NCBI GenBank assembly: GCA_028288725.1
Contig: JAQGIC010000136.1
Span: 28,086-92,085 of the forward strand
DNA length: 64,000 bases
Origin: Rhodospirillales bacterium
GTDB lineage: Bacteria > Pseudomonadota > Alphaproteobacteria > ATCC43930 > CGMCC-115725
Direction: 5' to 3'
In this document: positions 34,915 to 42,962 of the stretch, piece after piece
Layout of the letters: each line of letters starts with the position of its first letter
How positions within the stretch are numbered: position 1 is the first letter of the stretch
The notes under the pieces: generated by a model
The model's database searches: none
What the model was told of the DNA's origin: nothing
The model's input: only the letters and a program-made list of their open reading frames with translations
Made by a program: the position numbers and the translations under genes

Positions 34915-37343
34915 CACGAGCCGAGCTTGTTGGGCAACTGACCCTCACGGATCAGCGCCATATAGATGTCCGGCGCGGTGCGCGTTGCGGCCCCGGTCGG
35001 ACAGGCGCGCACGCAGGCCGGGCCGCCGCCGACGTCCTTGCACAGGTCGCATTTGAGCGCGAGCTTGCGATGGGGTTCATGGGCCGCTTCGGGCTTGCCC
35101 AGACCCAGCATCGCCGCCAGCCAGCCGACCAGGCCGGTGCTATGGCCCGTGTGATCTTCAAGATAATCCATCTTGATCACGCCATAGGGGCAGTTGTTGG
35201 CGCAGTTCGAACAGCCGATGCAGGTGTCGTTGATGAACACTTCGCCGCTCGAAGACCGGGTGATCGCGTCGACCGGACAGTCGCTCATGCAATGCGGCTG
35301 CTCGCAATGGCGGCAGGCGGTCGGAATATGGATCGACGCGAAAGTGGGGCCGGCCTCGCGGTTGAGACGGGCGACCCCGCCATGGGTGCTGGCGCAGGCC
35401 GTCTCGCAATTGTTGCAACGGGTGCAGAGCGACTCGTCGATCACCAGCGCGTTGGTCGACTCGCCGATGCCCTGGGACACCAGGAACGAGATGGCGCTGC
35501 TTGCGGCCGCCACGTCGGCCGTCTTCTCGGCGCCGATCAGGTCCTGTTTGATCTTGGCGTCGAACTGCGTCTGCATCTGAGCGCGGAAGAGCTCGCGCAG
35601 TTCCGGATGGCGGACCATGAAGGCCGTCATGGCCTCGGCGCTGATGCGCACGACTTCGCTCAGGATGGCGGCGCGGACGGTCGCGGCGCGGCGCGCGTCG
35701 GGATCCAGCAATCCGCGCTCGCCGACCAGGCCGCCGGCCGGGATGTAGTTCAGCGCCTGATGCTTGCCGTCGACGTCGCGGCCGACGGTCGCCGAGCCGG
35801 AGCGGATGATGTAGAGCGCATCGCAATGCTCGCCCTCGGTGATGATCGCTTCGTTCGCCTTGTAGCGCTTCAGCTCCGCGGCGGCGACCAGCTCGGCCAC
35901 TTCCTCGACCGGCAATCCGCGGCCGAGTGCCGTATGGATCAGGCGGCGAACGGTGGTCTCGTCGATGACTTCCTTGACCGCCTCGACCGAGCTGCGCAGA
36001 CGCAGGATGGAGCGCCGGGGCGATTCAACCAGCAGGGTCTCGCCGACAGCCACGACCGTGGCGCTGCGCCGGCGGCCCGAGACCAGACCCAGTTCGCCGA
36101 AGAATTCGCCGGCACCGATATGGACCATCTTGGCCGGGTTCTTGTCGTCGAGCACGACGCCGACCTGGCCCTCGACGATGTTGAACAGCGAACTCGTATA
36201 GTCGCCACGGCGGAAGATGGTGGCGCCGGCTGCGACGCGATGGACCGAGCTGTCCAGCATCATTTCGCGCAACTGCAGCGTGGTGAGGCCGCTCAGCATC
36301 GGCACGGCGGTGCGCAGCGTCTCCAGCGCGCGGCCGACCGGCCAGCCCGGGAAGGCCTGGGAGAAGCGCTGGGTCAGCAGCGGCTCGTCGGCCGGGGCGA
36401 CATCGATGCCGCCCAGGCGCAGCGCCACTTCATGGCCCTGGTTGATCGCCTGCTTGATCAGCGTGTAGCCGGCGAGCGCGCCGATGATATAGAGGCCCTT
36501 GACGTTGGATTCGTAGGTTTCCGACAGCTCCGGCACCGCGGCCGGATCGGCACTCGGAAACACGATGCCGCAGCTTTCGATGAATTTGCGCGGCGGGATG
36601 GCGCCGACGCGGGCGATGACCCGGTCGACCAGCACTTTCACGTCGCCGCTCGGCGTCTGCAGCACGACCCCGTCGTCATCGACCCCGATCGGCATGGAAT
36701 CGTGGAACACCTGGGTCAGGCCCGAGCGGCAGGCGCGCTCGATATCGGCCAGGTTGCCGGGCTTCGCGCGCATGAATTCCGGCGCGCGGTTGATGATGGT
36801 GACTTCGTTATGATCCGCCAGCGCCAGGGCGTTTTCGATACCGGCATCGCCGGCGCCGACGACCATGATCCGTTCGTTATGGTATTCGTCGGGATCGTCG
36901 AGTTGGTATTGCACCCAGGGCCGGTCCTGGCCCGGGACGCCGAGCTGGCGCAGGTTGCCCTGCATGCCGATCGCCAGAATGATCTTCTTGGCGGTGACGA
37001 TCTCGCCGCCCTTGACCTCGATTTTGAAGCCGCCGTCCTGGCCGCCCACGCCGACGACTTCGGCACTATAGCGGACATTGATGCCGACCTCGGCCGCGCG
37101 GTCGTTCCAGATACCGAGGATGCCTTCGCGCACGCCGGCGTCGAAGGCGAGCTCGCTCTGCAGCGGCAGGCGCAGCGGATGCGCCATCACGACCTTGCCC
37201 TTCTGATACTTGAAGATCGTATCGGACAGGTGGGCCGAGCGCTCCAGCAAGATATGCGACAGGCCGTTCCTGGCGCAGGTCACCGCGGCGGAAAGTCCGC
37301 CGGGTCCCGAACCCAGAATGGCGATGTCAAATGCGTCGGTCAT
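34914..37343 (-). CDS. Flavin/NAD(P) oxidoreductase - two cNMP-binding domains - four [4Fe-4S] cluster fusion
   Basis: 809 residues from the ATG at 37341-37343 (ATGA overlap with the upstream stop). Residues 1-310: thioredoxin-reductase-like two-dinucleotide fold with GSGPGG (11-16) and NAD(P) motif GAGDAG (163-168), but without the CXXC disulfide. Residues ~355-450 and ~480-580: two cyclic-nucleotide-binding domains with phosphate cassettes FGELGLVSGRRRSATV and GERGLLDPDARRAATV. Residues 640-782: sixteen cysteines arranged for four [4Fe-4S] clusters (C640-C650, C677-C689, C708-C718, C765-C781), like DmsB/PhsB electron-transfer subunits. No signal peptide, so cytoplasmic. Likely takes electrons from NAD(P)H and passes them to the membrane cytochrome, gated by a cyclic nucleotide. 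Confidence 0.9.
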   Translation of the reverse strand: MTDAFDIAILGSGPGGLSAAVTCARNGLSHILLERSAHLSDTIFKYQKGKVVMAHPLRLPLQSELAFDAGVREGILGIWNDRAAEVGINVRYSAEVVGVGGQDGGFKIEVKGGEIVTAKKIILAIGMQGNLRQLGVPGQDRPWVQYQLDDPDEYHNERIMVVGAGDAGIENALALADHNEVTIINRAPEFMRAKPGNLADIERACRSGLTQVFHDSMPIGVDDDGVVLQTPSGDVKVLVDRVIARVGAIPPRKFIESCGIVFPSADPAAVPELSETYESNVKGLYIIGALAGYTLIKQAINQGHEVALRLGGIDVAPADEPLLTQRFSQAFPGWPVGRALETLRTAVPMLSGLTTLQLREMMLDSSVHRVAAGATIFRRGDYTSSLFNIVEGQVGVVLDDKNPAKMVHIGAGEFFGELGLVSGRRRSATVVAVGETLLVESPRRSILRLRSSVEAVKEVIDETTVRRLIHTALGRGLPVEEVAELVAAAELKRYKANEAIITEGEHCDALYIIRSGSATVGRDVDGKHQALNYIPAGGLVGERGLLDPDARRAATVRAAILSEVVRISAEAMTAFMVRHPELRELFRAQMQTQFDAKIKQDLIGAEKTADVAAASSAISFLVSQGIGESTNALVIDESLCTRCNNCETACASTHGGVARLNREAGPTFASIHIPTACRHCEQPHCMSDCPVDAITRSSSGEVFINDTCIGCSNCANNCPYGVIKMDYLEDHTGHSTGLVGWLAAMLGLGKPEAAHEPHRKLALKCDLCKDVGGGPACVRACPTGAATRTAPDIYMALIREGQLPNKLGS

Positions 37344-38662
37344 GGCAGCGACCGGCCGACCGCGCCGGCGGCGGCAACGAATTTGGCCGGCTGGTAGGCC
37401 TCTTCCTTCTGGGTCGCGGCATAGCATTGGTCGAGCGCGCTCTTCAGCGCCCCGGCCTGCTTGGCATCGATCAGATTATCGGTCTTAAGCGTGTAGATGA
37501 TCGAGGCGAAAGCCATGGTCGCCTGTTCGGCCGCGGCATAGTCGACGTAGTCGCCGGCGGTGCCGCGGGCGACCAGGGCCGCGACCATCGCCTTCATGTC
37601 GTCGCGGGTGAAGTCGTGGGCCGCGAAGGCCTCGGCCAGCTTATGGGCAATCTGGCCGACCGCCGCGGCGTCGGTCCGGGGCACGCCCTTGCCTTCCGAC
37701 AGCGCGCCGTGCAGTGCCAGCACCGCCTTCTCCAGTTCGGCGCCCGCGGCGGGATCGATGCGCGCGGCGATGGCGCGCAGCATGACCGCGTTGGCGTCGT
37801 TCAGATGCGGCAGGCCCGGCCCGAGCCCGCTGCTGGCCCGCTTTTCCCAGCGGAGCGAGCTGGTCGGATGATGGCAGGCGTCGCAATCGAAGAACACCAG
37901 CTCCGGAAACAGGCCGTCGCCCTTGTGCGCCGGATCCTGCAGCGAGGTCGTCAGGGTTTCGAGCGCCACCGCCTGGCCGACCGCCCAGAACTGGACGCCG
38001 GCGGCGACGGTCTTGCGCTTCTTATAGGTCGCATCGATCTGGTAGTGCGCCGGCTCGATCTGGGTGAAGGTCTCCAGCTCGAACGGCATGCGCGGATGTC
38101 CGGCGCCCATGATGCGATGGGTGACGAAGCGCGAGCCCGAGCCGACATGGCACCCGACGCAGAGTTTGGCGCGCGCCAGCGGATCGTCCGTCGGATACAA
38201 CCCGAACTCGCCGACCAGCTGGGCGTGGGGAATCTTGCCGCTCGCGTGTGCGCCCAGCCATTTCTGGCCGGCGCCATGGCAGGCCTCGCAGCCGACGCCA
38301 TCGGAAATCTGGAACTGGACGCCCCGCTGTTCGGCCGGAACATTGTCGGCATGGCAATCGAGGCAGACCTGGGCCTTTTCCGCCGCGGGGATGCCGAGAT
38401 TGCGCGCGATGCGCTTGCCAAGCTCGCCTTGCAGCGCCGTGAAGGCCTTGGCGTGCTTGTCCAGGCGCTGCCAGGTCAGATATTCGTTTTGCAGAACGCC
38501 GGTGTTCTTGACCCCGGCCGTATTGCCGTGGCACGGGCCGCCGGCGCAGGAGGCGACGCCCAGATGCACGTCGGTGGACGGGGGCGTCTGCGCGATCGCC
38601 GGCACCGTCGCCAGCAACAGTGCTGCGACCAGCATCCCCAGAAACGTGCTTGGTCTCTTCAT
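37340..38662 (-). CDS. Periplasmic pentaheme cytochrome c (c554-like)
   Basis: 440 residues with a signal peptide ending near PAIAQ. Heme motifs: an atypical CX4CH (CAGGPCH, about residue 39) and four CXXCH (CLDCH, CEACH, CVGCH, CDACH). The segment GAGHPRMPFELETF resembles the multiheme cytochrome c554 group. The C-terminal third lacks hemes and is helical. First gene of the seven-gene redox operon; its stop overlaps the next ATG. It could be a soluble periplasmic shuttle or an electron entry/exit enzyme. Confidence 0.88.
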   Translation of the reverse strand: MKRPSTFLGMLVAALLLATVPAIAQTPPSTDVHLGVASCAGGPCHGNTAGVKNTGVLQNEYLTWQRLDKHAKAFTALQGELGKRIARNLGIPAAEKAQVCLDCHADNVPAEQRGVQFQISDGVGCEACHGAGQKWLGAHASGKIPHAQLVGEFGLYPTDDPLARAKLCVGCHVGSGSRFVTHRIMGAGHPRMPFELETFTQIEPAHYQIDATYKKRKTVAAGVQFWAVGQAVALETLTTSLQDPAHKGDGLFPELVFFDCDACHHPTSSLRWEKRASSGLGPGLPHLNDANAVMLRAIAARIDPAAGAELEKAVLALHGALSEGKGVPRTDAAAVGQIAHKLAEAFAAHDFTRDDMKAMVAALVARGTAGDYVDYAAAEQATMAFASIIYTLKTDNLIDAKQAGALKSALDQCYAATQKEEAYQPAKFVAAAGAVGRSLP

Positions 38663-39561
38663 CGGCCCCTACCTGTGAAGCGGCGCTCAAGGGAATTACA
38701 CCGGTCCGCGCCGCGCCGATCTCTGTCCGTCTTCCCCCAGAAGACGATCAGCAATCGGGTCCAGAGGGCTGGCGCCGGTCGGACGCTGCCAACTGATTTG
38801 CTGCGCGAACTCATTACCATAACCGGAGCGCGCGATCACTATCTATTGCGTTGATATGCGTCGTAATTTTTATGTATTCGGGCAACGGTGTCCGGCACCG
38901 GCTCGCCTTTAAGTTATTCTCGATCCGTTTGAACGATATATTCGCCGTCAAGGCCGCGCTCTGCGTGGGTGTCTGCGGTAAGGGCGTCCGTTCGCCGCGG
39001 GCTTCGGTTGCATCGAGAAAATTCCATCCAACCGTGCCGGGGGCTTGCCGCCGGTGAGGAGAGGCGAAATTCTCAAGCTTTTATCTCGCCATAATCGTAG
39101 AACGAACCATTCGGCTCTTGACGTGCGGATGCCGGTTCGCGCCAATATCGGCGATTGGCCGCCTGGTACGCGCGATGGAAAATCGGCCGCGATTTTCAGG
39201 CACCTTGGGATGGTTTGCCAAAACGGAACTCATGCGGCGGATGATACCGGTCCGGCAAAAAGCCAGGGCCTAAATCTTCCTAAACCGATGCCTAAATCTT
39301 CCTAATTAATGAGGTCCGCTCCGATGCCGGGCCTACTAAAGAGCAACGATCTATGGCACACGATACGCAAGATATCCGCCAGAGCTCCCGCTCGGTCATA
39401 GCGCCTCGCCGGGGGCGCCCTGAGCGCCGAGTTGGGATCGATGATTTCGGTGTTCCGGCGTAACGACGACCGGAACCGCGCTAACGATGGATGGCGGCTG
39501 TACTGCACATTGACCGGTCGGGTACGCCGCCACGCCGCCCAGGTCCTAGAGGATTGTCGAC
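38663..39561. other. 899-bp intergenic region between the redox operon and the patatin gene
   Basis: No convincing gene in either strand: the short open frames lack ribosome sites and family resemblance. It is less GC-rich around 38840-38945 and must hold the minus-strand promoter of the redox operon and the plus-strand promoter of the patatin gene. Visible structure: a 15-bp direct repeat (39269-39305) and a small palindrome CGGTGTCCGGCACCG at 38886-38900. I could not assign a -10/-35 pair with confidence. Confidence 0.6.
39269..39305. promoter_or_regulatory. 15-bp direct repeat CCTAAATCTTCCTAA x2, 22-bp period
   Basis: Identical copies at 39269-39283 and 39291-39305, starting 22 bp apart (two helical turns). 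The sequence is AT-rich in a GC-rich background, and each copy internally repeats CCTAA. Such phased direct repeats are typical binding sites for response regulators. It lies 257 bp upstream of the patatin gene and 607 bp upstream of the redox operon start. Confidence 0.5.
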
Positions 39562-40629
39562 ATGCAAGGAAACATCGCCGAAACGTCTAAGGGCCGGCAG
39601 AAGAAAAGTGACTCTGCCGTGAAGACCATCAATCTCGCCCTCCAGGGTGGCGGCTCCCACGGCTCCTTTACCTGGGGCGTGCTGGACCGTTTGCTCGAGG
39701 AAGATCGGCTCGCGATCGAAGGCATCACCGCCACCTCGGCGGGCGCCATGAATGCCGCGGTTTACGCCTATGGATTTGCGATCGGCGGCCGCGAGGGCGC
39801 CCGCACGAAACTCGCCGAGTTCTGGAAGCGCGTCAGCGACGCCGCCGCCAAGGGACCGCTGCAGCCGAGCTGGTGGGACAAGAAGACCAAGAACTGGGCG
39901 TTGGAAAATTCGCCCGCCTTCATGATGATGGACATCGTCTCGCGCCTGATGTCGCCCTATGAATTCAATCCGACCAACGCCAATCCGCTGCGCGATTTGC
40001 TCCTGCAGTCCGTCGATTTCGAGGTGCTTCGAAACACGGACTCCCCGCTGAAGCTCTACCTGTCGGCCACCAATGTGCGGACCGGCAAGGTCAAGGTGTT
40101 CGACAAGAAGGAAATGACGGTCGATGCCGTGCTGGCGTCCGCCTGCCTGCCTTTCATGTTCCATGCGGTCGAGATCGATGGCGAGGCTTACTGGGATGGC
40201 GGCTACATGGGCAATCCCGCCCTGTTCCCGCTGATCTATCATTGCGACAGTCCCGATGTCGCGATCGTCCACATCAATCCGCTGGAACGTCCCGAACTGC
40301 CGAAGACGGCACGGGATATTCTGAACCGGATCAATGAGATCAGCTTCAATTCTTCGCTGATGCGCGAAATGCGGGCGATCAGCTTCGTGACCTCGCTCAT
40401 CGACAGCGGCAAGCTCGACGGGGCCGGGATGAAGAACGTCTATGTTCATTCGATTTCCGGCGAAGCGGAACTGCTGAAGGTGGGGGCGACCTCCAAGCTC
40501 AATGCCGACTGGGAATTCCTGACCCATCTGTTCCAAGCTGGCCGCTCCTATGCCGACACGTGGCTCGAGACGAATTGGGAGCATCTCAACGTTCGCTCCA
40601 GCGTCGATATCCACGATCAGTATCTGTAA
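39562..40629 (+). CDS. Patatin-like phospholipase/esterase
   Basis: 355 residues, ATG with GAGGA 8 bases upstream. Oxyanion loop LALQGGGSHGSFTWGVLD (about 26-43), nucleophile elbow ITATSAGAMNAA (catalytic Ser), and catalytic Asp in YWDGGYMGNPALFPL. No signal peptide, so cytoplasmic. Patatins hydrolyse phospholipids; related proteins act on intracellular polyhydroxybutyrate. The two acetoacetate-decarboxylase paralogues downstream make a C4-oxoacid/PHB link worth testing but unproven. A strong hairpin terminator follows. Confidence 0.9.
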   Translation: MQGNIAETSKGRQKKSDSAVKTINLALQGGGSHGSFTWGVLDRLLEEDRLAIEGITATSAGAMNAAVYAYGFAIGGREGARTKLAEFWKRVSDAAAKGPLQPSWWDKKTKNWALENSPAFMMMDIVSRLMSPYEFNPTNANPLRDLLLQSVDFEVLRNTDSPLKLYLSATNVRTGKVKVFDKKEMTVDAVLASACLPFMFHAVEIDGEAYWDGGYMGNPALFPLIYHCDSPDVAIVHINPLERPELPKTARDILNRINEISFNSSLMREMRAISFVTSLIDSGKLDGAGMKNVYVHSISGEAELLKVGATSKLNADWEFLTHLFQAGRSYADTWLETNWEHLNVRSSVDIHDQYL

Positions 40630-40655
40630 ACACTGCGGTCGATCGAGACGAAAGA

Positions 40656-40692
40656 AAGCGGGCTTGAGCGTCGTGACTGCCCAAGCCCGCTT
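40656..40692 (+). terminator. Hairpin terminator after the patatin gene
   Basis: Perfect 11-bp stem AAGCGGGCTTG (40656-40666) / CAAGCCCGCTT (40682-40692) with a 15-base loop, 27 bp after the patatin stop. No long T-run. Confidence 0.7.
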
Positions 40693-40943
40693 ATGATCAG
40701 ACGGTATTTCCAATAAAAGACGGTTTCGTGAAGCCGCGATTGACGGAATGACTGAGTTCGCACCGGTCAAATCGGTACCGGTTCATTTCGTGTACAATAT
40801 TCCGCCTGCGAGATCGCCGAATTGCGGTATGGAGTGTGAAAATCACTTCGGCAAACGCGACCAACGCGCTAATTTGACTGTGCCTGATACGGCCTCTCGC
40901 GCATCCGTGGCAAATGACCAAGAACATTGTCGATCCGGCCTGA

Positions 40944-41075
40944 GTTCCGACGGCAGGAGATGGGCAGACCAAGATTCTCGATGTTAGCCGCTCGACCCTG
41001 GCGGCGGGGTTGGGCCAGTGTCTGTCGGATCATGAGACAGCGCTGGCGACTCGCGTCGACGCCGCCAAAAACTAG
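40944..41075 (+). pseudogene. Possible gene remnant (C-terminal ~43 codons)
   Basis: Within the 505-bp gap 40630-41134, one plus-strand frame is open from 40944 (after TGA) to TAG at 41073-41075, with coding-like codon use: GDGQTKILDVSRSTLAAGLG is readable. It has no start codon or ribosome site. It may be the 3' end of a deleted gene. No family recognised. The rest of the gap contains the terminator and nothing else I can support. Confidence 0.25.
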
Positions 41076-41134
41076 GGGCCCGCACTTTCCACGTGCTGCG
41101 CCATCGTCGATCCCACTTAGCAGGAGGCAAAACG

Positions 41135-41872
41135 ATGAAAGCGGAAGATGTCAGACGAACAGCCTTCTCCATGCCGCGGCACTCTCCCTCTTATCCACCG
41201 GGCCCTTACCGTTACGTCGATCGCGAATATTTGACGATCACCTATCGGACCAGTGCCGAAGCGCTGCGGCGCGTCGTGCCGGAACCGCTCGAGATCGTGG
41301 ATTCGCTGGTGAAGGTCGAATTCGTCAAGATGCCGGATTCGACCGGCTTCGGCGCCTATAATGGCGCGGCCCAGATCATTCCCGTGAAGTTCAAGGGCGA
41401 GGTCGGCGGCTATACGAGGCTGATGTTCCTCGACACCCACCCGCCGATCTCCGGTGGTCGCGAAATCTGGGGCTTTCCGCAGAAGCTCGCCAACCCGTCT
41501 CTGCGCACTGAAACCGACACGTTGGTCGGCAAGCTCGATTTCGGTCCGGTTCGCGTGGCGAGCGGCACCATGGGCTACAAGCATAAGCGGCTCGACGAGA
41601 AGGCTTCGCACGCGACCCTGGACGGGCCGGGCTTCAACTTGAAGATCCTGCCCCATGTCGACGGCCGCCCGCGGATCTGCGAACTGGTCCGGCACACCAA
41701 GGAAAACCTCGTGGTGAAGGGGGCATGGAGCGGGCCTGTCTCGCTCACGCTGCATCCTCATGCGCTCGCCCCCCTCTCCGATCTTCCGGTCCTGGAGATC
41801 GTGGGTGGCATCCATGTCGTCGCCGACTACACGCTCGCGCTGGGCACGGTCGTCTATGATTATCTCGGTTAA
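41135..41872 (+). CDS. Acetoacetate decarboxylase-family protein 1, Schiff-base lysine replaced by Gln
   Basis: 245 residues, ATG with AGGAGG 7 bases upstream. Full-length ADC fold: [52 protein letters not shown] and a C-terminal VVYDYLG. In Clostridium acetobutylicum ADC the catalytic pair is Lys115-Lys116 (PKK). Here the motif is PQK (Gln116-Lys117; codon CAG at 41480-41482), so the lysine that forms the Schiff base is missing. It may bind rather than decarboxylate, or act as a non-catalytic partner of the intact paralogue 11 bp downstream. Confidence 0.9.
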   Translation: MKAEDVRRTAFSMPRHSPSYPPGPYRYVDREYLTITYRTSAEALRRVVPEPLEIVDSLVKVEFVKMPDSTGFGAYNGAAQIIPVKFKGEVGGYTRLMFLDTHPPISGGREIWGFPQKLANPSLRTETDTLVGKLDFGPVRVASGTMGYKHKRLDEKASHATLDGPGFNLKILPHVDGRPRICELVRHTKENLVVKGAWSGPVSLTLHPHALAPLSDLPVLEIVGGIHVVADYTLALGTVVYDYLG

Positions 41873-41883
41873 GGAGAGTCGTC

Positions 41884-42621
41884 ATGCTAGAGGATGATGT
41901 CCGCAAGAACGCCTACTCCATGCCGCTGGAGAATCCGAGCTATCCGCCGGGCCCCTATCGCTTCGTCAATCGCGAATTCCTGATCGTGACCTATCGGACC
42001 ACGCGGGAAGCGCTCGAGGCGGTGGTACCGGAACCGCTCGAGATCGGCGATCCGATCGTCAAGTATGAATTCATCAAGATGCCGGACTCGACCGGCTTCG
42101 GCGATTATACGGAATCGGGTCAGGTGATCCCGGTGCTCTACAAGGGCAAGCCCGGCGGCTTCGTCCATTCCATGTTTCTGGACGACGATCCGCCGATCGC
42201 CGGTGGTCGCGAGCTGTGGGGCTTTCCCAAGAAGCTGGCGAAGCCGGTCATGAAGGTCGAGGGCGATACGCTGGTCGGTACGCTCGATTTCGGCCCGGCA
42301 CGGGTTGCGACCGCCACGATGGGCTACAAGCACAGGGTCATCCCGGCGGAAAAGGCGCTGCACGCACTGGGCGAGCCGGGCTTTCTCCTGAAGATCCTGC
42401 CCCATGTCGACGGTACGCCGCGTGTCTGCGAACTGGTCCGCTATAACCTGAAAGACATCAATCTCAAGGGTGCGTGGAGCGGGCCCGCGGCGTTGGAGCT
42501 GTTCCACCACGCGTTGGCGCCGGTCGCCGATCTGCCGATCGTGGAGGTGCTGGGGGGCACTCACATCGTCGCCGATCTCACGCTCGATCTGGGCGAGGTC
42601 GTGTACGACTATCTGGCGTAG
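41884..42621 (+). CDS. Acetoacetate decarboxylase-family protein 2 (catalytic lysines intact)
   Basis: 245 residues, same length and alignment as its upstream paralogue, from which it arose by tandem duplication. The active-site motif is GFPKKLAKP with Lys116-Lys117, matching the Schiff-base lysine pair of ADC; also [10 protein letters not shown] and [19 protein letters not shown]. It would decarboxylate acetoacetate or a related 3-oxoacid. It starts 11 bp after the first gene (AAGGAGAGTC ribosome site) and ends at a strong hairpin. Confidence 0.92.
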   Translation: MLEDDVRKNAYSMPLENPSYPPGPYRFVNREFLIVTYRTTREALEAVVPEPLEIGDPIVKYEFIKMPDSTGFGDYTESGQVIPVLYKGKPGGFVHSMFLDDDPPIAGGRELWGFPKKLAKPVMKVEGDTLVGTLDFGPARVATATMGYKHRVIPAEKALHALGEPGFLLKILPHVDGTPRVCELVRYNLKDINLKGAWSGPAALELFHHALAPVADLPIVEVLGGTHIVADLTLDLGEVVYDYLA

Positions 42622-42638
42622 CGAACGCGGGCCGAGGA

Positions 42639-42670
42639 CCTGAGGGCAGGCCGCAAGGTCTGCCCTCAGG
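42639..42670 (+). terminator. Hairpin terminator after the ADC pair
   Basis: Perfect 11-bp stem CCTGAGGGCAG (42639-42649) / CTGCCCTCAGG (42660-42670), 10-base loop. The remaining 42671-42962 contains a small GGTGTT/AACACC hairpin near 42745-42763 and no gene. Confidence 0.7.
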
Positions 42671-42962
42671 CCCGGCGTCACAAGAGACGATCGAAGCCGC
42701 CGCACTCAACAGCGCGTAAGAAAACGCGTGACGGCGGCAGGCGCGGTGTTACAAAAAAACACCGACCAGGCCCGACAGGGACTGCGGGCGCCCAGGATCG
42801 GCAAAACATCCGCTTACAAATTGCTGAGGACTGCTACGGTGGACGCGGGAGCGCGCGTGCCGCGTGGCATCTCGTCTTGTGATATCTCGCCTTGGCAGAA
42901 TTGAAAAGACCCATAACGGTCTGAACTGCGTAAAGCCCTAGGAACATTGAGGGGAAAGTTAA

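Noticed and set aside
35070..37397. 775-codon plus-strand frame opposite the flavin/cNMP/Fe-S fusion gene
   Set aside because: The minus strand has clear dinucleotide, cNMP and cysteine motifs; the plus-strand translation has low-complexity composition typical of GC-driven shadow frames.
39354..39369. Sigma-54-like promoter TGGCAC-N5-ACGCA ahead of the patatin gene
   Set aside because: GG and GC are correctly spaced, but the -12 box lacks the TT and no enhancer-binding protein gene is nearby. Match too weak.
40748..40987. 79-codon plus-strand ORF after the patatin terminator
   Set aside because: No ribosome site, low-complexity product, no family resemblance; overlaps a better candidate remnant in another frame.
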